Shown here one piece after another: positions 41,272 to 50,296 of a DNA stretch of 64,000 nucleotides. Numbering within the stretch: position 1 is the stretch's first letter; every line of letters begins with the position of its first letter. The DNA is from Nocardia donostiensis (GTDB taxonomy: Bacteria > Actinomycetota > Actinomycetes > Mycobacteriales > Mycobacteriaceae), in the NCBI RefSeq assembly GCF_002081715.1, contig NZ_MUKP01000027.1, positions 22,476 to 86,475 on the forward strand, written 5' to 3'. Both the position numbers and the translations under genes were made by a program. A model generated the notes under the pieces. That model was not told the origin of the DNA, did not search any database, and saw nothing but the letters and a program-made list of their open reading frames with translations.

Positions 41272-42523
41272 CGGATGCTCCTGGTTCTTTCTGCGTCTCG
41301 GTATCGGGAGTGCCTGCATCGTCGAAGCCGATCCCACGGCCGGAATCCGGTTCCCTCTCGGCGTCCGCCGCCCCTGCGTTGCCTGGCGAGGTGGTGGGTA
41401 TGTCCCGTTCCCCGGTCGGGGTTTGCACGGTACCGCTCCCGGCGGCGTCCTGCAGCGGGTCTTCTGTGCGCTCAGCTTTGCCGGAATGTGTTGCGCCCGC
41501 AGCACCGGCGGCGCGATCGGAGCCCGCAGCCTCGGGGGCCGCCGTATGAGTCGAGCTCGCCGCGTCATCGGAAGCTGCGGTGTGGGCGGAGCCTCCCGTC
41601 GCAGACGACTGGCGCACCGCATCGCCCGGGTCGTTCACCGATGTGCCACCACGCCCTTTACTGATGCGCTGGGCCAATCCTGTGATGGCCCAGGCGATCA
41701 CGCCGAGCACGGCGAGGAACCCGATCCACGGCACCGCTTTACCGGCGAACACGACCGCATCTTTCAACCAGTCCACCAGTGAGTTCCAGCCGAAGACGAG
41801 GCCGTCCCAGAAGTTGGCCGGCTCGTTGTCGGGTTTCGTGTCCGCGTCGGCGGTGATTGTGATGGTGAGGGTGGACAGCGCGATCTGATCGTCGAGGCGG
41901 CGTTTCTGGGCGGTGAGGCTGTCGAGTTCGCCTTGACGGCTGGCGAGAGCTTCTTCGGCGGCGATCAGGTCGGCAGTGTTGTCTGCGGCAGCGAGGAGGG
42001 CGCGCAGGCGGTCGACCGAGGCGCGTAAGGCGGCGATTCTGGCGTCGAGGTCCGCCCACTGCATGGTGACGTCGTCGCGGTTGGTGCCGACTTCGGTGAC
42101 GCGGCCGATACTGCCGAGACCGTCGATGAAGGCGTCGGTACGGTCGGCGGGAATACGCACCGTGAGTTCGGCGCGCGGGAGGTCGTCGTCGGTGCCGGGT
42201 TGTTCGGTGCGGCGGTCGATGCGGCCGTCGAGCTCACGCACTCGGTCGGCGACGGAGCCCGCGGCGACGATCGGGTCGTCGGCGGTGATATCGACATTGC
42301 CGGTGACGACTTCTTTACGGTCGGTGGCCTGCTCGCCCGAGTCCTCGTACTGCGCTGGTGCCTGTTCCCGCAATCCCGGGGTCAGCGCGGGAGCGGGAGC
42401 GCCGGGCAACGACATCTCCGTTGACGTTGTCCCGTCACCGGATTCGCCACCGCATCCGGCGAGCAGCGCCGAACCGAGCAGGGCGATGACGAATACCGCA
42501 AGCTTGCGTGTGGACCTCCGCAT
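41231..42523 (-). CDS. DUF4349 lipoprotein
   Basis: The protein has 430 residues. The signal ends in the lipobox LLAGC (residue about 24). The DUF4349 domain follows (GNVDITADDPIVAAGSVADRV, DLPRAELTVRIPADRTDAFI), then a coiled-coil (ARIAALRASVDRLRALLAAADNTADLIAAEEALASRQGELDSLTAQKRRLDDQIA). One transmembrane helix (VPWIGFLAVLGVIAWAITGLA) precedes a long Ser/Ala/Thr-rich tail. The lipid anchor and the helix would place the coiled-coil outside and the tail inside the cell. The family is widespread and its function is unknown; a surface sensor or envelope scaffold is possible. Confidence 0.87.
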   Translation of the reverse strand: MRRSTRKLAVFVIALLGSALLAGCGGESGDGTTSTEMSLPGAPAPALTPGLREQAPAQYEDSGEQATDRKEVVTGNVDITADDPIVAAGSVADRVRELDGRIDRRTEQPGTDDDLPRAELTVRIPADRTDAFIDGLGSIGRVTEVGTNRDDVTMQWADLDARIAALRASVDRLRALLAAADNTADLIAAEEALASRQGELDSLTAQKRRLDDQIALSTLTITITADADTKPDNEPANFWDGLVFGWNSLVDWLKDAVVFAGKAVPWIGFLAVLGVIAWAITGLAQRISKGRGGTSVNDPGDAVRQSSATGGSAHTAASDDAASSTHTAAPEAAGSDRAAGAAGATHSGKAERTEDPLQDAAGSGTVQTPTGERDIPTTSPGNAGAADAEREPDSGRGIGFDDAGTPDTETQKEPGASGDHRAGDDKTEQP

Positions 42524-42546
42524 GCGGGCAGCCTAATGGGCGCGGG

Positions 42547-42999
42547 TCATCCAGCCAGCCGTTCGGTGGATTCGACGTCCAATGCGGCCGAAACTTGTTC
42601 CAGGCCCGCGCGGATCACCCTGCCGTAGGCGTCGTCGGCGAGGACGTCGAGATGCCCTCTGGCGATGGCCAATTGCATACGAGCCGAATCGAAATCGCCG
42701 ACCAGCCGGTGACTGTCGGCCAGGCTCAGATACAGCGCGGGCAGGAACCCGCGCAGCCCGTCGTCGAGCGGAACGCCGGGCGCGAATACGGCATCGAGGG
42801 CGCGCCGATCCCAGCGCAATGCCTCTTCGGCCGTGTCCTGGATATCGGCCAGATGGTGGGCGACCACACTGCGGTACAGCGGTTCGCCACTCGCGCCGAT
42901 GTCGTCCCACAACGTGCGCAGCGCATATCGCGCCGCCTCCCGATCCACCCCGCCGAGCCGCACCGCGGCATAGATATCCGCCATCCGATCGTCCGTCAT
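42547..42999 (-). CDS. TPR-like helical protein, unknown
   Basis: This 150-residue all-helical protein has tandem helix pairs (EPLYRSVVAHHLADIQDTAEEALRWDRRALDAV; LYLSLADSHRLVGDFDSARMQLAIARGHL) that read as degenerate tetratricopeptide repeats. There is no signal peptide. An ATG three codons upstream is an alternative start. It probably has a protein-protein interaction role. It is divergent from a short-chain dehydrogenase, and 23 bases separate it from the DUF4349 gene on the same strand. Confidence 0.75.
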   Translation of the reverse strand: MTDDRMADIYAAVRLGGVDREAARYALRTLWDDIGASGEPLYRSVVAHHLADIQDTAEEALRWDRRALDAVFAPGVPLDDGLRGFLPALYLSLADSHRLVGDFDSARMQLAIARGHLDVLADDAYGRVIRAGLEQVSAALDVESTERLAG

Positions 43000-43091
43000 G
43001 GACTTCATTATCGCACAAGTGTTCGAATACGCGCGCATCTACAGCCAGGGAAAACGAAACTTTCTCCACCCGGTAGCCATCCTCTGGCCAC

Positions 43092-43115
43092 TGAACTTAC
43101 TTTGGAGTAAGTTCA
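43092..43115. promoter_or_regulatory. Perfect 9-bp inverted repeat upstream of the dehydrogenase
   Basis: TGAACTTAC (43092-43100) and GTAAGTTCA (43107-43115) form a perfect dyad with a six-base spacer, 29 bases before the dehydrogenase ATG. The size and symmetry are typical of TetR-family operators. No regulator gene is adjacent, so the controlling protein is encoded elsewhere. Confidence 0.6.
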
Positions 43116-43144
43116 AGCACGATCCGATCTGCGAGGGAACAGCG

Positions 43145-44110
43145 ATGACGGCAACCAACAGCAGGGCGCGCGAACGGACGACGCCCGGAAAACACGACCT
43201 CACCGGGCGGCACGTGATGATCACGGGCGCCTCCTCCGGGATCGGACGGGCGGCAGCGGTAGCCGTCGCAAATAAGGGCGCCGTGGTGTTCCTGCTCGCG
43301 CGCCGCGACAAAGAGCTGGAAGACGTGGTCGCCGAGATCCGGTCCACAGGCGGCAGCGCCTACGGATACCAGTGCGATGTCACCGATTCCGCATCGGTCG
43401 AACAGGTGGTGCAGACCGTGCTGGACGAGCACGGTCGGGTCGACATGCTGGTCAACAATGCAGGCCGCTCGATCCGCCGGGCCATCCACCGCTCCACCGA
43501 CCGGTTGCACGACTACGAACGCACCATGGCGGTCAACTACTTCGGTGCGTTGCGGTTGACGCTGGCGCTACTGCCGCAGATGCGGGAGCGCAAATTCGGT
43601 CATATCGTCAATATCAGCAGCGCCGGAGTGCAGGTCGCGACACCGCGGTATTCGGCGTATCTGGCCAGCAAGGCGGCCTTGGACAAGTTCACCGAGGTCG
43701 CCGCCGTGGAGACCATGGCAGACGGGGTCACGTTCACCACCATCCATATGCCGCTGGTGCGCACCCCGATGATCGCTCCCACCGGCCATCAGGGGCCTGC
43801 CGAATCACCGGAATGGGCGGCGGCCACGATCGTGCGCGCCCTCATGGAACGCCCCAAACGTATCGATGTGCCGCTGGGCACTATTGCCGAATACGGCGCT
43901 CTGCTCGCCCCCAAACTGCGCGACCGCATCATGCATCGCTATTACCGGGCCCTGCCCGATTCCCCCGCCGCCAAGGGCAAGCAAGCACCCGAGCCCGAGC
44001 CGACGGCCCCGGCCGGGCCCTCGACCACCCGGCCCCGGTCGACCACCCGCAGGCTCGCTGGCACCGCTCTGCGACGCGCTGCCCGGTGGGTACCCGGCAC
44101 TCATTGGTAA
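43145..44110 (+). CDS. Short-chain dehydrogenase/reductase
   Basis: This 321-residue SDR has the cofactor motif TGASSGIGRA, NNAG as LVNNAGRSI, the catalytic Ser in NISSAG, and YxxxK as YSAYLASK. Residues up to about 250 form the Rossmann domain. The remainder is a Pro/Thr/Arg-rich extension ending in WVPGTHW. It resembles the SDR modules of acyl-reductase or mycolate-type enzymes, and a lipid substrate is plausible but unproven. The long upstream frame is trimmed to the ATG at 43145, after GAGGG. Confidence 0.87.
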   Translation: MTATNSRARERTTPGKHDLTGRHVMITGASSGIGRAAAVAVANKGAVVFLLARRDKELEDVVAEIRSTGGSAYGYQCDVTDSASVEQVVQTVLDEHGRVDMLVNNAGRSIRRAIHRSTDRLHDYERTMAVNYFGALRLTLALLPQMRERKFGHIVNISSAGVQVATPRYSAYLASKAALDKFTEVAAVETMADGVTFTTIHMPLVRTPMIAPTGHQGPAESPEWAAATIVRALMERPKRIDVPLGTIAEYGALLAPKLRDRIMHRYYRALPDSPAAKGKQAPEPEPTAPAGPSTTRPRSTTRRLAGTALRRAARWVPGTHW

Positions 44111-44279
44111 ATACGCGCCCGGACAGACACTCGACGACTTCCCACCGCTGACGGGAACAGGAACCCGCACATATCCCTCGTGTGCTGTTAACTAAGCCGT
44201 TGCCGGAAGGTGGCTCACCGCTCGCACGCGATGAACAGAATTCCGGAGTGGAAAACACATACGGAAAGCGCTGGTGCTG

Positions 44280-45530
44280 ATGGTCGTTTATCACCGAACC
44301 GAGCAGAGCGCATATCGGCACGGAGTCTTTCCGGACGAACACGGACGGTTCGGGCCATTCGGTGGTCGGTATGTGCCCGAAGGACTGATGGCTGCGCTGA
44401 TCGAATTGGATGCCGCGTACCGGGAGGCCAGGGCGGACCCCGAGTTCATGAGCGAACTCTCCGAGCTGCTGCGTGAACGCGTCGGCAGGCCCACGCTGCT
44501 GCACCGGGTTCCGCGGTTCGCAGAAACGCTCGCGGTGCCCGGCATACGGGTTTACCTCAAACGTGAGGACATGACCCATACCGGCGCGCACAAGATAAAC
44601 AATGCGCTCGGACAGGCGTTGCTGGCGAAGCGAATGGGCAAGTCTCGCATCGTTGCAGAAACCGGCGCGGGCCAGCACGGGGTAGCGGTTGCGACGGTAT
44701 GCGCGATGCTCGGCCTGTCCTGTGTGGTCTACATGGGCTCCGACGATATGCGCAGGCAGGAATCCAATGTGCTGCGGATGGAACTGCTCGGTGCCGAGGT
44801 GCGAGCGGTACGCACCGGGAACCGCAGGCTCAAGGACGCGATCAGCGAATCGGTGCGCGACTGGATAGCCACTCTCGCGACCACCCACTACCTGTTCGGC
44901 ACGGCCGGAGGTCCGGCTCCCTACCCGCAGATAGTGCGGGACTTCCAGACGATGATCGGCGCGGAAGCCAGAACTCAGATCCTCGCCGCCGAAGGCAGGC
45001 TCCCCGATTACGTGGTGGCGTGTGTGGGCGGCGGCAGCAACGCGATCGGCGCATTCCATGCGTTCGCGGCCGATCCGAGGGTCGGGCTGATCGGTGTGGA
45101 GGCGGCAGGTCACGGCGTCGGCACCGGCGCGCACGCAGCGACACTGAGCGCAGGCAGCCCAGGCGAAATGGACGGCTCCTACAGCTATCTGCTACAAGAC
45201 GAAGACGGCCAGATCGCCCGCACCCACAGCATCGCGGCCGGTTTGGATTACCCAGGTGTCGGGCCAGAGCTGAGCTATCTCAAGGACACCGGGCGCATGA
45301 TCGGGGGATCCGCGACCGACGACGCCGCACTGCGCGGGTTGTGGACGCTGAGCCGCAGCGAGGGAATCATCACCGCCCTCGAATCCGCACACGCAGTCGG
45401 CTATCTGATCGAGGCGGCCGAGCGCGGCGAACTACCCACGGGTTCGGTAGTGGTGCTGTGCGTATCCGGCCGCGGCGACAAAGACCTGGACATCGCAGCC
45501 GAGCGGCTTGGCCTTCGCTCAGCGGGCTGA
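44280..45530 (+). CDS. trpB: Tryptophan synthase beta chain, stand-alone copy
   Basis: This 416-residue PLP enzyme joins indole and serine to tryptophan. It is the TrpB1-type sequence: GRFGPFGGRYVPEGLMAAL, KREDMTHTGAHKINNALGQALLAK (Schiff-base Lys in HKINN), AETGAGQHGVA (catalytic Glu-containing loop), CVGGGSNAIG (PLP phosphate) and CVSGRGDKD. No trpA or other trp gene is adjacent. It may be a second copy that salvages indole, or the sole copy dispersed from the operon. A GTG two codons upstream has better Shine-Dalgarno spacing and is the alternative start. Confidence 0.9.
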   Translation: MVVYHRTEQSAYRHGVFPDEHGRFGPFGGRYVPEGLMAALIELDAAYREARADPEFMSELSELLRERVGRPTLLHRVPRFAETLAVPGIRVYLKREDMTHTGAHKINNALGQALLAKRMGKSRIVAETGAGQHGVAVATVCAMLGLSCVVYMGSDDMRRQESNVLRMELLGAEVRAVRTGNRRLKDAISESVRDWIATLATTHYLFGTAGGPAPYPQIVRDFQTMIGAEARTQILAAEGRLPDYVVACVGGGSNAIGAFHAFAADPRVGLIGVEAAGHGVGTGAHAATLSAGSPGEMDGSYSYLLQDEDGQIARTHSIAAGLDYPGVGPELSYLKDTGRMIGGSATDDAALRGLWTLSRSEGIITALESAHAVGYLIEAAERGELPTGSVVVLCVSGRGDKDLDIAAERLGLRSAG

Positions 45531-45550
45531 GCCCTACCCGACGGTGGGGC
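45531..45550. terminator. Short hairpin between trpB and beta-lactamase-fold gene
   Basis: GCCCTACC (45531-45538) pairs with GGTGGGGC (45543-45550), with one G-U-type pair, around CGAC. It starts immediately after the trpB stop and precedes the convergent gene's stop. Confidence 0.55.
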
Positions 45551-45560
45551 CTCGCACATA

Positions 45561-46826
45561 TCAGCGGTCGAATATCCGGTCGGCGGGATCGAGCAGACCG
45601 AAGGCGCCGGAAATCTGCGCGCACAACCGCCACGGGCGATCACCGTCGGTCTGGGCCTTACCACTGGTCAGGATGGCTCCGGACAGTCCGCGGGCCGGGT
45701 CGGCCCAACCGTACTGGGTGGTCAAACCGCTGCGGCCGAAATGCGATTCGGTATCACGCCCGAATTTCGACTTCCGCGCGCCCAATTCGTAACCGGCCTG
45801 ACTCACCCGGCCCGCCACACCCGGAATCCGCTTGGCGGGCTGGATTGCGGCACGCAGCGTTTCCGGTTTCATCATTCGAACGCCGTCCAATTCCCCTCCG
45901 CGAGCGAGCATTTCATAGAACCGAGACAGTTCTAACGCAGTGGTGACCAGATTGCCCGACGGCAACTCCGCAGTGAAGAATGCTCGGGTGGCCGATTCCG
46001 TTATCGCGCCGCTCATCCCGCCGCCCAGTGCTTTACCTGCCAGGTAATTCGCCATTCGAGACGGTTTCGGGCCGGTTTTCACACTCGGGACAACTTTGCT
46101 GACGTCCTCGGGACGCACCCCGAAGTTGTTCCAGCGGAACCCCAGCGGCTCGAGCACCCGCTCGGCCAGGTGCTCGCGCATCGTTTTACCGGTAGCCCGC
46201 CGCACCAGTGACCGCTGGATGAGGCCGCTGGTCAGCGCATGATAGGCGCGGAACCGCCCGGACGGCCAGCTCGGCGTCAGATCGGCCAGCGCCCGATCCG
46301 CGGCTTCCTCGTCGACCACCAGCTGGTAACCGCGGTGGGGGCCGGTGACGAACGGGATCCCCGCTGAATGCGACAGGACGTCACCGATGGTGATCTTGTC
46401 CTTACCGTTGGCGGCGAACTCGGGAATATGCGCACACACCGGATCGTCCAACCCGAACGCACCCTGTTCGATCAGCATGAACATCACCGCCGCCGCAACA
46501 CCTTTGGCGGTGGAGAACCCACAGAACGGCATATCCGGTGTAATGAGCACCCGCTCGGCGTCCGGCCCGTCGCCCGGCGCATTGCCCCAGCCGTGCCCGA
46601 TCGCCCGATTCAGCACGATTTTGCCGTTCCGCCGCAGACATATCTGGATCGCGGGCGTGGTGCCCATCCGATACCACGACTGCACCGACGCCCAGATCGC
46701 CTCGACCACCGCCGGGGTCACTCCCGCATCGGCCGGGTCGTCCTCATGCCCGGATGTCGTCACCGAATCCAGATCAGTAGCGATGGTCACCAGCGAGCCA
46801 GCAAGTGCATTCACCCAGCCCAGCAT
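45561..46826 (-). CDS. Beta-lactamase-fold serine hydrolase (class C/esterase-like)
   Basis: The protein has 421 residues. The SxxK motif is FSTAKGV, the Tyr motif is YHALTSG (replacing YxN), and the late motif is HFGRSG (HxG type). The pattern belongs to esterase EstB/LACTB-like beta-lactamase family proteins, which mycobacteria and nocardiae carry in many lipid-linked copies. There is no Sec signal. It is probably an esterase or lipase acting on acyl esters rather than a beta-lactamase. It lies 33 bases downstream of an alpha/beta hydrolase gene on the same strand, a likely two-gene operon. Confidence 0.83.
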   Translation of the reverse strand: MLGWVNALAGSLVTIATDLDSVTTSGHEDDPADAGVTPAVVEAIWASVQSWYRMGTTPAIQICLRRNGKIVLNRAIGHGWGNAPGDGPDAERVLITPDMPFCGFSTAKGVAAAVMFMLIEQGAFGLDDPVCAHIPEFAANGKDKITIGDVLSHSAGIPFVTGPHRGYQLVVDEEAADRALADLTPSWPSGRFRAYHALTSGLIQRSLVRRATGKTMREHLAERVLEPLGFRWNNFGVRPEDVSKVVPSVKTGPKPSRMANYLAGKALGGGMSGAITESATRAFFTAELPSGNLVTTALELSRFYEMLARGGELDGVRMMKPETLRAAIQPAKRIPGVAGRVSQAGYELGARKSKFGRDTESHFGRSGLTTQYGWADPARGLSGAILTSGKAQTDGDRPWRLCAQISGAFGLLDPADRIFDR

Positions 46827-46859
46827 AACCACGCCCGACCCGGACGCCCGGCGAGTCCG

Positions 46860-47648
46860 TCAGGCGAGGAACGGCAGCACCGCGGCGGCGAAGGGGTGGT
46901 AGCGGTCTCGGTGGATGCTGTGACCGCAGGTGAAAGTGCGCACCGTGCAGTCCGGGATGGTGGTGCGCAGGGTATCGAGCTTCTCGGGGTCGACCATGCC
47001 GCCGGGGCCGCCGCGCAAGAAAAGAGTGCGGGCGGTGATATCGGGGAGACGTTCCCACCATTCGGGGTGGGGTTTGCGGAATTGCTCCAGGGCGGTGCCG
47101 GTCATGGCGCGATCGAAGGCGAGGACCGCGCGCGGGTGACGGACCAGACTGCTGGTGGCGTGCCACAGTTCCGCGGCGGTCGGGAAACGGCGGGTCAGTT
47201 TCATTTCCTCCGTACCGGAGCGCAACGGCAGCGGGCATTCCTCGATCACCAGGTTGCGCACCATATCGGGGCGTTCCTGGGCGATACAGGACACCGCGAA
47301 ACCGCCGAGGGAATGGCCGACCAGATCGACCCGCGACAACGCCAGGTACTCACACAGGCGGAGCACGTCTGCACCGAATTCGGCGAACAGGTACGAGGAG
47401 GTGTGCGAGCTGCGCCCGTGCCCGCGCAGATCGGGGACGACCACCCGGCGGCCGGTGCGCACCAGCGCCCGCGCGAATCGTTGCCAGGTATGGCCGTCGC
47501 CACCCATACCGTGCACCAGCACCACCGGCACACCGTCACCCACGACAGTATCCCGGTAGGCGAGGCGCACACCGTCGAACTGGGCCCACGACACGGTCGA
47601 ATACACGGCCTCCGAGCGTACCGGCCGGACCTGCCCCCGGTCGCTCAT
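46860..47648 (-). CDS. Alpha/beta-fold hydrolase
   Basis: The protein has 262 residues. Oxyanion region VVLVHGMGGDGHTWQ, DLRGHGRSS, nucleophile Ser in LVGHSLGGFAVS, and the catalytic His in TFTCGHSIHRD. The frame stays open 140 codons upstream, but that part is Arg-rich and lacks coding character. MSDRGQVRPVRSEAVYST gives a normal family start. It precedes the beta-lactamase-fold gene in the same direction. Substrate unknown. Confidence 0.83.
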   Translation of the reverse strand: MSDRGQVRPVRSEAVYSTVSWAQFDGVRLAYRDTVVGDGVPVVLVHGMGGDGHTWQRFARALVRTGRRVVVPDLRGHGRSSHTSSYLFAEFGADVLRLCEYLALSRVDLVGHSLGGFAVSCIAQERPDMVRNLVIEECPLPLRSGTEEMKLTRRFPTAAELWHATSSLVRHPRAVLAFDRAMTGTALEQFRKPHPEWWERLPDITARTLFLRGGPGGMVDPEKLDTLRTTIPDCTVRTFTCGHSIHRDRYHPFAAAVLPFLA

Positions 47649-48249
47649 AGCGACCGTCCACACACCGACGAGCACTGCCGCCACTCCACCGGATCGGCGA
47701 CGGCAGTCGACCGCGCAGCTGCGCCGCCCATCTCCACCGCCGCCAGCAAACCCAGCCGCGGCACCCCGGCTAAACGCCGCGTGTCCGCCCTCCCTGGTGG
47801 CGCGGCCAGCAGTGCGCCCGTCCGAATACGGCATCGCCGAGCCTTCGACCACACCGCTGCCGGGCAGTATCCGGCTGTCGCAGAGAAACTGCCAGCACCT
47901 CATGTCTATTCGCCGTGTGGGGCAGCGACGCGGCCACCGTTCCCGCGATGGACGTCGACATGCCGCCCAACTCCGCCGGTCTCTCCGGCGACGCACGCCA
48001 GCTTCCTGTGAACCCGTCGCATCACCTACCTCTATGACGGATACCTGGATGCTGGATGAGCCCAGCACCGTTTCAGCTACCGATCTTTATCGAATATATG
48101 TTCCATATTCACCCTGCGGAAAGCACCTCACACAACTGAGCGAGGGCCGTAACGGCTACCTACGACGTAACGTCGTGAAGATCATCACGGACCACCGGTC
48201 ATAAGCCCGAAACCGGCCAGCTACCACCGATTTCAGCTAGTCTCGCAGC
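47649..48249. other. 601-base intergenic region, no supported gene
   Basis: This region lies between the divergent hydrolase (minus) and the protein kinase (plus). Open frames on both strands are Arg-rich or biased unlike neighbours. The last 180 bases are notably AT-richer (around 48070-48210) and should hold the kinase promoter. TAGTCT at 48238-48243 lies six bases before the kinase ATG. Confidence 0.4.
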
Positions 48250-49374
48250 ATGATCGATCGTCCCCGCTCCATCGTCGGCCCGGATTATCTGGTGGCCGGC
48301 CGTTATCGCCTGCAGTCGAAAATCGGCGGCGGTGGCATGGGCGCGGTATGGCTCGCGCACGATCGGCTGCTCGACCGCGATGTCGCCATCAAACAGGTGC
48401 TGTCCACCGCCGGGCTGGACGCAGCCGAAGCCAACCGGATCCGCGAACAGATCGTGCACGAGGGCCGGGTGGCGGCCAAGCTGTCGCACGAGCACGCCAT
48501 CGCCGTCTACGACGTGGTGCTGGAGGCGGGCGAACCCTGGCTGGTGATGGAGCATTTACCCTCGCGCAGCGTCGCCAAGGCATTGGCGCTGGTCGATACG
48601 CTGCCGCCGATCGAGGTCGCCCAGATCGGCGCCCAGGTGGCCGATGCGCTGGCCGCCGCGCATGCCGCGGGCATCGTGCACCGCGATATCAAACCCGGCA
48701 ATATCCTCGTCGCCGACCGCGGGCAAGCCGTCGGTATGGCCAAACTCAGCGACTTCGGCATCTCCCGCAGTGTCAGCGAGGCCAGCGACGAACCGGACGG
48801 CGTGATCACCGGAACCCCCGCCTACCTACCACCTGAGGTGGCCCGCGGGGCACAACCGACCGAGGCCAGCGATGTGTTCTCCCTCGGCGCCACCCTCTAC
48901 ACCGCGGTCGAGGGGCAGCCGCCCTTCGGTTTCGACGACGACAGCGGCGCCATCGTGGAACGCGCTGCCATGGCGCAGATCATCCCGCCTACCCGCAGCG
49001 GCATGCTCACCGATGCACTACTCCACATGATGGAGCCCGCTCCGCAACGCCGCCCGACAATGGCCGAGGCGAGAGACGAAATCCTCACCGCAGCTTTCGG
49101 TCCCGGAACCGGCCCGTACATCCTCGGTGCTCCAGTGCGCACCGAAGACGGCACCATCCCGGCCTGGGCGGCCCGCAACTCCGCGTCCGGCTTGCGCAGC
49201 CCGCATTCCGCGCCGCTGCCCCGCCGCAGTCCGCACACCCGCACCGGAGCCACCGCGGTGCCTGCTCCGCAACGGGCCAAGAGCTCACAGCAGGGTAACG
49301 CCCCGCTCGCCATCACCATCGGTCTGCTGATCGGGTTGATCATCATCATCGTGGTGCTCGTCGCGGTGATGTAG
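48250..49374 (+). CDS. Transmembrane Ser/Thr protein kinase
   Basis: This 374-residue Hanks-type kinase has the Gly loop IGGGGMGAVWLA, catalytic Lys in DVAIKQV, Glu in HEGRVAAKL, the catalytic loop HRDIKPGN, DFG as LSDFGISRS and GTPAYLPPEVARG for the activation-segment end. A juxtamembrane Pro/Arg/Ser-rich linker is followed by one C-terminal helix (LAITIGLLIGLIIIIVVLVAVM) with almost nothing outside. It lacks the PASTA repeats of PknB and therefore probably senses membrane or intracellular cues. It is transcribed from a probable leaderless promoter, and lies next to a two-component system. Confidence 0.93.
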   Translation: MIDRPRSIVGPDYLVAGRYRLQSKIGGGGMGAVWLAHDRLLDRDVAIKQVLSTAGLDAAEANRIREQIVHEGRVAAKLSHEHAIAVYDVVLEAGEPWLVMEHLPSRSVAKALALVDTLPPIEVAQIGAQVADALAAAHAAGIVHRDIKPGNILVADRGQAVGMAKLSDFGISRSVSEASDEPDGVITGTPAYLPPEVARGAQPTEASDVFSLGATLYTAVEGQPPFGFDDDSGAIVERAAMAQIIPPTRSGMLTDALLHMMEPAPQRRPTMAEARDEILTAAFGPGTGPYILGAPVRTEDGTIPAWAARNSASGLRSPHSAPLPRRSPHTRTGATAVPAPQRAKSSQQGNAPLAITIGLLIGLIIIIVVLVAVM

Positions 49375-49397
49375 CAGCTGCCTTCAGCCGGCGCGAT

Positions 49398-50039
49398 TCA
49401 GTCGATTCTTCTGCGATGCGCCCAGCGGGTCAGCGCGTTCCGGTTGGACTGCTGGGTTTTGCGGAGCACATTGGAGGCGTGAGTTTCCACGGTTTTCACC
49501 GAAATGAACAGGGTTTCGGCGATTTCTCGGTAGGTGTAGCCGCGCGCGAGCAGGCGCAGCACTTCCAGTTCCCGTGGGGTCAGCGAATCCAGTTCCGGAT
49601 CCAGCGGAGGTTCCGGGGCCGGTGATTTCCCGGTGAACGAATCCAGCACGAAACCGGCCAGGCGCGGGCTGAACACCGCGTCACCGCCCGCGACGCGGCG
49701 GATGCCCTCGGCCAGTTCGGCACCGGAAATGGTTTTGGTGACATAACCGCGCGCGCCCGCCCGGATCACCGCGATCACGTCTTCCGCCGCATCCGACACG
49801 CTCAACGCCAGGCATACCGGGCCGTCGGCGATACCGTTCAGCACGGCGACACCCCCACCGTCAGGCATATGCACGTCGAGCAGAACGACATCGGGACGCG
49901 CGGCATTGATCCCGGCAACGGCCTCGGCCACCCCACCTGCCTCCCCGACCACTTCCATATCGTTTTCCCGGCTCAGCTCCGCCCGCACCCCGGACCGGAA
50001 CACGGCGTGATCATCGACCAGAAAAACCCGCACGCTCAC
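49398..50039 (-). CDS. LuxR/NarL-family response regulator
   Basis: The protein has 213 residues. The receiver domain has acidic pair VDDHAVF, phosphoacceptor Asp in DVVLLDVHMPD, and Lys in GYVTKTI. A linker of about 30 residues is followed by the GerE-type HTH (LTPRELEVLRLLARGYTYREIAETLFISVKTVETHASNVLRK). The GTG has GAGGAG upstream. It is encoded 257 bases downstream of a PspC-domain sensor kinase on the same strand, which is its probable partner; together they look like LiaSR/MadRS-type envelope-stress systems. Confidence 0.92.
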   Translation of the reverse strand: MSVRVFLVDDHAVFRSGVRAELSRENDMEVVGEAGGVAEAVAGINAARPDVVLLDVHMPDGGGVAVLNGIADGPVCLALSVSDAAEDVIAVIRAGARGYVTKTISGAELAEGIRRVAGGDAVFSPRLAGFVLDSFTGKSPAPEPPLDPELDSLTPRELEVLRLLARGYTYREIAETLFISVKTVETHASNVLRKTQQSNRNALTRWAHRRRID

Positions 50040-50296
50040 CTGCTTCTCCTCACCGGCAGCCGTTTCCGGCCGCCGCCACCGCGCCCCGGCATCCGGGACC
50101 ATTCCCTGTCATCGGTACCACACCTGCGGCCACTGGTCCGCCCGGTTACGCACACGGCCGTGCCCGCCGACCATGCAGCCGCACGCTCCACGTCGAACAC
50201 GCGCACACTTTCTCCGGCGCCACGGCCGCAGGTTCTCGTCGTAGGCCGCCTGGCCGGGTTTCGCATTGCTGCTGATTCACTCGCACGAAATGCAGA

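Noticed and set aside
44231..44279. Possible trp leader peptide before trpB
   Set aside because: The short frame has only one Trp codon and runs on into trpB in another frame; no attenuator hairpin was seen.
46860..48068. 402-residue version of the alpha/beta hydrolase
   Set aside because: The extra 140 residues are Arg/Gly-rich and lack coding character. The shorter start gives a normal-length family member.
47797..48204. 135-codon plus-strand frame before the protein kinase
   Set aside because: The composition is Arg/Ser-rich without coding character, there is no ribosome-binding site, and it overlaps the kinase promoter region.
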